Source: JBKHDT01 sp046541195 (GTDB taxonomy: Bacteria > Pseudomonadota > Gammaproteobacteria > Halothiobacillales > Halothiobacillaceae). From it: a stretch of DNA of 17,695 bases. Shown here piece by piece: positions 14,292 to 17,695 of the stretch (position 1 is the stretch's first letter; every line of letters starts with the position of its first letter). The stretch is from contig JBKHDT010000049.1 in the NCBI GenBank assembly GCA_046541195.1, positions 1 through 17,695 on the forward strand, given 5' to 3'. Both the position numbers and the translations under genes were made by a program. The notes under the pieces are model-generated. The model did not search any database. It was not told the origin of the DNA and worked only from the letters and a program-made list of their open reading frames with translations.

Positions 14292-17200
14292 ATGTTGAAG
14301 CTGGAAGATGTTGTTCTGGATGCCCAGATCCGCGGGATTCAGGGGGATGACATCGTGCGGGTCGTCCAGGTGGAGCCGGTCGGTGACAATGCGCTGACCG
14401 TCTACTACAAGGACAGTCAGGGACGACTCAACGAGCAAATGTTGTTTCGTTCCGACGAGGCCCGGCTGGAACTGGCCACCGCTGGCCGGCCCTGGGCCTT
14501 CGATGCGCCCGGGGCCGATTTCAAACTGGGCCTGGAAGCCTACCGCATCACCCAGGCGGCCCTGTTCGACCCCATGATGGCGGTCCACACATCCAACGTC
14601 GAGCCGCTGCCGCATCAGATTTCGGCCGTGTACGAATGCATGTTGCCGCGCCAGCCTTTGCGTTTTGTACTGGCGGACGACCCGGGTGCCGGCAAGACCA
14701 TCATGGCCGGGCTGCTGATTCGCGAGCTACTGATGCGTGCCGATGCCCGGCGGATACTCATCGTCTCACCCGGTGGGCTGACGGAGCAGTGGCAGGACGA
14801 GCTGCTGGAAAAGTTCAGCATCCAGTTCGACATCTTCAGCCGGGAAAAGCAGGAACAATGCGCCTCCGGCAACTACTTTGACGAAGCCAACCTGCTGATC
14901 TGCCGGCTCGATCAGCTCTCTCGCAATGACGAATACCAGGCCAAGCTCAAGAACACCGACTGGGACCTGGTCATTGTTGACGAGGCCCACAAGCTTTCTG
15001 CCAATTATTTCGGCAGCAAGGTCAACAAGACCCGGCGTTTTCAGCTCGGCGAATTGCTGGGTTCCATCACCCGCCACTTCCTGCTGATGACCGCCACCCC
15101 GCACAACGGCAAGGAAGAGGACTTCCAGATCTGGCTCTCGCTGCTCGACGGCGACCGTTTCTACGGCAAGTTCCGCGAAGGGGCGCACAAGGTCGACGTC
15201 TCCGACATGATGCGTCGCATGGTCAAGGAAGAACTGCTCAAGTTCGATGGCAGGCCCCTGTTCCCCGAGCGTCGTGCCTATTCGGCCAACTACGAACTCT
15301 CCGACGCCGAAGCGGCCCTCTACGCCCAGGTGACCGACTACGTGCGCCACGAGATGAACCGTGCGGACAACCTCGACGGCAAGCGTCGGGGCACCGTTGG
15401 CTTCGCGCTCACTCAGCTCCAGCGTCGTCTGGCTTCCAGCCCGGAGGCGATCTATCAATCGCTCAAGCGCCGCCGCAAGCGGCTTGAGTCCCGCCTGGAT
15501 GAGGAGCGTCTGGTTGCCCGTGGCCAGAAGGTCAAAAGCGAGCGCGTTGCCGAAACCCTGGGCGAGTACGTCGTCACCAGGCGACTCGATCTGCCGGACA
15601 ACCTGGACGAACTTGACGAAGAACTGAGCGCCGACGAATACGAGCTCTACGCAGAACAGGTCGTCGACCAGGCCACGGCCGCCGAGACCATCCCCGAGCT
15701 GGAAGCCGAAATCCTGATCCTCAAGGATCTCGAACACCAGGCCATGGCCGTGGTGCAGTCCGGCAATGACAGAAAATGGGAAGAGCTTTCCCACCTGCTG
15801 CAAGACCGGCCGGAGATGTACACCGCGGGAGGCAGCCGGCGAAAGCTGATTATCTTCACCGAGCACCGGGACACGCTCAACTACCTGGTGCAGCGCATTA
15901 CCGGCCTGCTAGGCCGGCCCGAGGCGGTCATCACCATTCATGGCGGCACCAACCGGGACGACCGGCGCAAGGCCCAGGAAGAATTTCGCCACAACCCCGA
16001 CGTGCTGGTACTGGTGGCCACCGATGCCGCCGGCGAGGGGGTCAACCTCCAAAATGCCAGTCTGATGGTCAACTATGACCTGCCCTGGAACCCCAATCGG
16101 CTTGAGCAGCGTTTTGGCCGCATACACCGCATTGGCCAGACCGAGGTCTGTCACCTCTGGAACCTGGTGGCCGCCCAAACCCGTGAAGGCGAAGTGTTTC
16201 AGAGGCTGTTCGACAAGCTGGAAACCGAAAAGAAGGCCCTCGGCGGCAAGGTCTTCGACATCCTTGGCGAAGCATTCGAGGACCAGTCGCTCAAGGACCT
16301 GCTGATCGAGGCCATCCGCTACGGCGAGTCACCCGAGGTCAAGGCCCGGCTCGGCCAGGTGATTGACGGCGCGCTGGACACCGAGCGTCTTCGGGAAATC
16401 CTGCGTCGCAACGCCCTGGTCGAGCAGCACATGTCGCTGGAGGATCTGTACGCCGTCAAGGAAGAGATGGAAAAAGCCGAGGCGCGCAAGCTCCAGCCCT
16501 ACTTTATCCGCGCATTTTTTACCGAAGCGTTCAGAACGTTTGGCGGCGAGCTGCGCCCGCGCGAAAGCGGCCGCTTCGAGGTGCGTCACGTGCCTGCTGC
16601 CATTCGCGAGCGGGATCGGGTGATTGGCGAAACGCGCACGCCGGTTCTTCGGCAGTATGAGCGGATCTGCTTTGAAAAGCAGATGATTCGCGTCCCCGGC
16701 AAGCCAATGGCCGACCTCATCCATCCCAACCATCCCCTGATGGCATCCACCACCGACCTGGTGCTTTCTGCCCATCGCAGCAAGCTCAAGCAGGGTGCCG
16801 TGCTGGTGGACCCCAACGATCACGGCACCGAGCCGAAGATCCTGTTCATGATCGACCACAGCATCCGCGAGCGCGAGCAAGAAGCGGGCGACGGCACCCC
16901 GGCCATTGCATCCCGGCGTCTGCAGTTCGTCGAGATCGACAGCCGGGGCAATGCCGCCTACGCCGGCTGGGCGCCCCATCTGGATCTGCAGCCCATTGAC
17001 TCGTCCGATCACAAGCTGGTGGAGGACATCCTGGCTGCCCCCTGGATCAACCAGAACCTGGAAAGCCTGGCCTTGAATCACGCCGCGCAGCATCTGGTGC
17101 CCGCCCACTACCAGGAAGTCAAGGCGCGCCGCGCCCATCAAGCCGACAAGACGCTGGCGGCGGTCAACGAGCGGCTGGTCAAGGAGATCAACTACTGGTC

Positions 17201-17695
17201 CGACCGCTACATGAAACTTTCCGACGACGTGAAGGCCGGCAAGCAGCCCCGCATGCAACCGGAAATGGCCCGGCGCCGGGTGGACGATCTCACCGGCCGC
17301 CTGGAACAGCGCAAGCGCGAACTGGAGGCCATGAAAAACGTCGTCTCCAGCACCCCGGTGGTCATTGGCGGCGCGCTGGTCATTCCCCAGGGGCTGCTGG
17401 CCGAGCGCAAGGGGGAAACCCCCTTCACCACCGACGCCCAGGCCCGCGCCCGCATCGAGCAGGTCGCCATGCAGGCCGTTATCCAGCACGAACAGGCGCT
17501 CGGTCATGCCGTCAAAGACGTCTCCGCCGAAAAATGCGGCTGGGATATCACCGCACGTCCGCCGGTCAATCCCGACGGCTCCATTCCGCCCGACCGGCAT
17601 ATCGAAGTGAAAGGGCGCGCCAAGGGCCAGGGCACCATCACCGTCAGCCGCAACGAGATCATCTACGCGCTCAACCAGGCCGACAAGTTCTGGCT
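14292..17695 (+). CDS. SNF2/DEAH-family helicase with DUF3883-like C-terminus, cut by window end
   Basis: 1134 codons are present with no stop. The start is ATG 14292 with GGGAG 6 nt upstream. Helicase motifs in order: DDPGAGKT Walker A (K135, T136), IVDEAHKLS (D230-H233), MTATPHNG, then the second RecA domain with VATDAAGEGVNLQ and QRFGRIHRIGQ (606-616). These place it in the SNF2/RapA-like superfamily 2 group. A long C-terminal part follows, with a coiled-coil-like stretch near 950-1020 and, at the edge, HIEVKGRAKGQGTITVSRNE, typical of the DUF3883 nuclease-like fold. Large helicases of this design occur in restriction and anti-phage loci; DISARM class 1 DrmD is one SNF2 example, and loci with DUF1156 methylase and DUF499 proteins are another. 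The genes that would decide lie downstream, outside the window. Function is therefore inferred only from type. Confidence 0.88.
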   Translation, partial: MLKLEDVVLDAQIRGIQGDDIVRVVQVEPVGDNALTVYYKDSQGRLNEQMLFRSDEARLELATAGRPWAFDAPGADFKLGLEAYRITQAALFDPMMAVHTSNVEPLPHQISAVYECMLPRQPLRFVLADDPGAGKTIMAGLLIRELLMRADARRILIVSPGGLTEQWQDELLEKFSIQFDIFSREKQEQCASGNYFDEANLLICRLDQLSRNDEYQAKLKNTDWDLVIVDEAHKLSANYFGSKVNKTRRFQLGELLGSITRHFLLMTATPHNGKEEDFQIWLSLLDGDRFYGKFREGAHKVDVSDMMRRMVKEELLKFDGRPLFPERRAYSANYELSDAEAALYAQVTDYVRHEMNRADNLDGKRRGTVGFALTQLQRRLASSPEAIYQSLKRRRKRLESRLDEERLVARGQKVKSERVAETLGEYVVTRRLDLPDNLDELDEELSADEYELYAEQVVDQATAAETIPELEAEILILKDLEHQAMAVVQSGNDRKWEELSHLLQDRPEMYTAGGSRRKLIIFTEHRDTLNYLVQRITGLLGRPEAVITIHGGTNRDDRRKAQEEFRHNPDVLVLVATDAAGEGVNLQNASLMVNYDLPWNPNRLEQRFGRIHRIGQTEVCHLWNLVAAQTREGEVFQRLFDKLETEKKALGGKVFDILGEAFEDQSLKDLLIEAIRYGESPEVKARLGQVIDGALDTERLREILRRNALVEQHMSLEDLYAVKEEMEKAEARKLQPYFIRAFFTEAFRTFGGELRPRESGRFEVRHVPAAIRERDRVIGETRTPVLRQYERICFEKQMIRVPGKPMADLIHPNHPLMASTTDLVLSAHRSKLKQGAVLVDPNDHGTEPKILFMIDHSIREREQEAGDGTPAIASRRLQFVEIDSRGNAAYAGWAPHLDLQPIDSSDHKLVEDILAAPWINQNLESLALNHAAQHLVPAHYQEVKARRAHQADKTLAAVNERLVKEINYWSDRYMKLSDDVKAGKQPRMQPEMARRRVDDLTGRLEQRKRELEAMKNVVSSTPVVIGGALVIPQGLLAERKGETPFTTDAQARARIEQVAMQAVIQHEQALGHAVKDVSAEKCGWDITARPPVNPDGSIPPDRHIEVKGRAKGQGTITVSRNEIIYALNQADKFW

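Noticed and set aside
13924..14293. Minus-strand frames of 97-121 aa, considered as a transposase remnant
   Set aside because: I could not match any DDE or other transposase motif, nor find clear terminal repeats with target duplications.
16329..17600. 423-aa minus-strand frame opposite the helicase
   Set aside because: The helicase frame is continuous to the window end with ordered motifs; the antisense frame is compositional.

Overview
The window is GC-rich chromosomal DNA, most likely from a gammaproteobacterium. GTAG-headed REP-like palindromes, Tat-exported redox enzymes and translationally coupled (ATGA) genes point that way; no rRNA, tRNA or phylogenetic marker fixes the taxon. Every gene I support lies on the + strand. 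I saw no tRNA, rRNA, CRISPR array or intact insertion sequence.

Layout: (1) 1-440 is a dense cluster of REP-like palindromes, including a 69-bp direct repeat. (2) 639-2405 is a membrane-bound dCache-GGDEF diguanylate cyclase with a TTG start. (3) 2476-10227 is a compact gene block: a periplasmic phytochelatin-synthase-like cysteine peptidase, a Tat-exported small subunit of the FAD-SLDH type, a GMC flavoprotein with an Fe-S cysteine motif, a possible 38-aa Cys-rich peptide, a 14-TM MFS transporter, a possible 47-aa peptide, an RCC1 propeller fused to an SCO copper-chaperone domain, and a Tat-exported multicopper oxidase with a lipobox. Most junctions are short overlaps. (4) 10565-13875 is a two-gene unit: a flippase-like LPG_synthase_TM membrane protein and a membrane-anchored fusion of a degenerate metallophosphoesterase domain to a GT4 glycosyltransferase. 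(5) From 14292 to the window edge is a large SNF2/DEAH helicase with a DUF3883-like C-terminus, a type common in anti-phage loci such as DISARM.

The most interesting part is block 3. The genes could form a cell-envelope redox module: the Tat small subunit carries the GMC flavoprotein out, the SCO domain may supply copper, and the multicopper oxidase could pass electrons to oxygen in place of the usual cytochrome subunit, which is absent. The GMC protein keeps the FAD fold and all four Fe-S cysteines, but lacks both conserved catalytic residues (His and His/Asn), so it may do unusual chemistry or none. The transporter and two coupled micro-ORFs raise the possibility of a small exported product. 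This joint function is inference.

A related imperfect palindrome (12-nt arm, 6-nt loop, 12-nt arm) recurs at three gene-block borders (5426, 10323, 13890).
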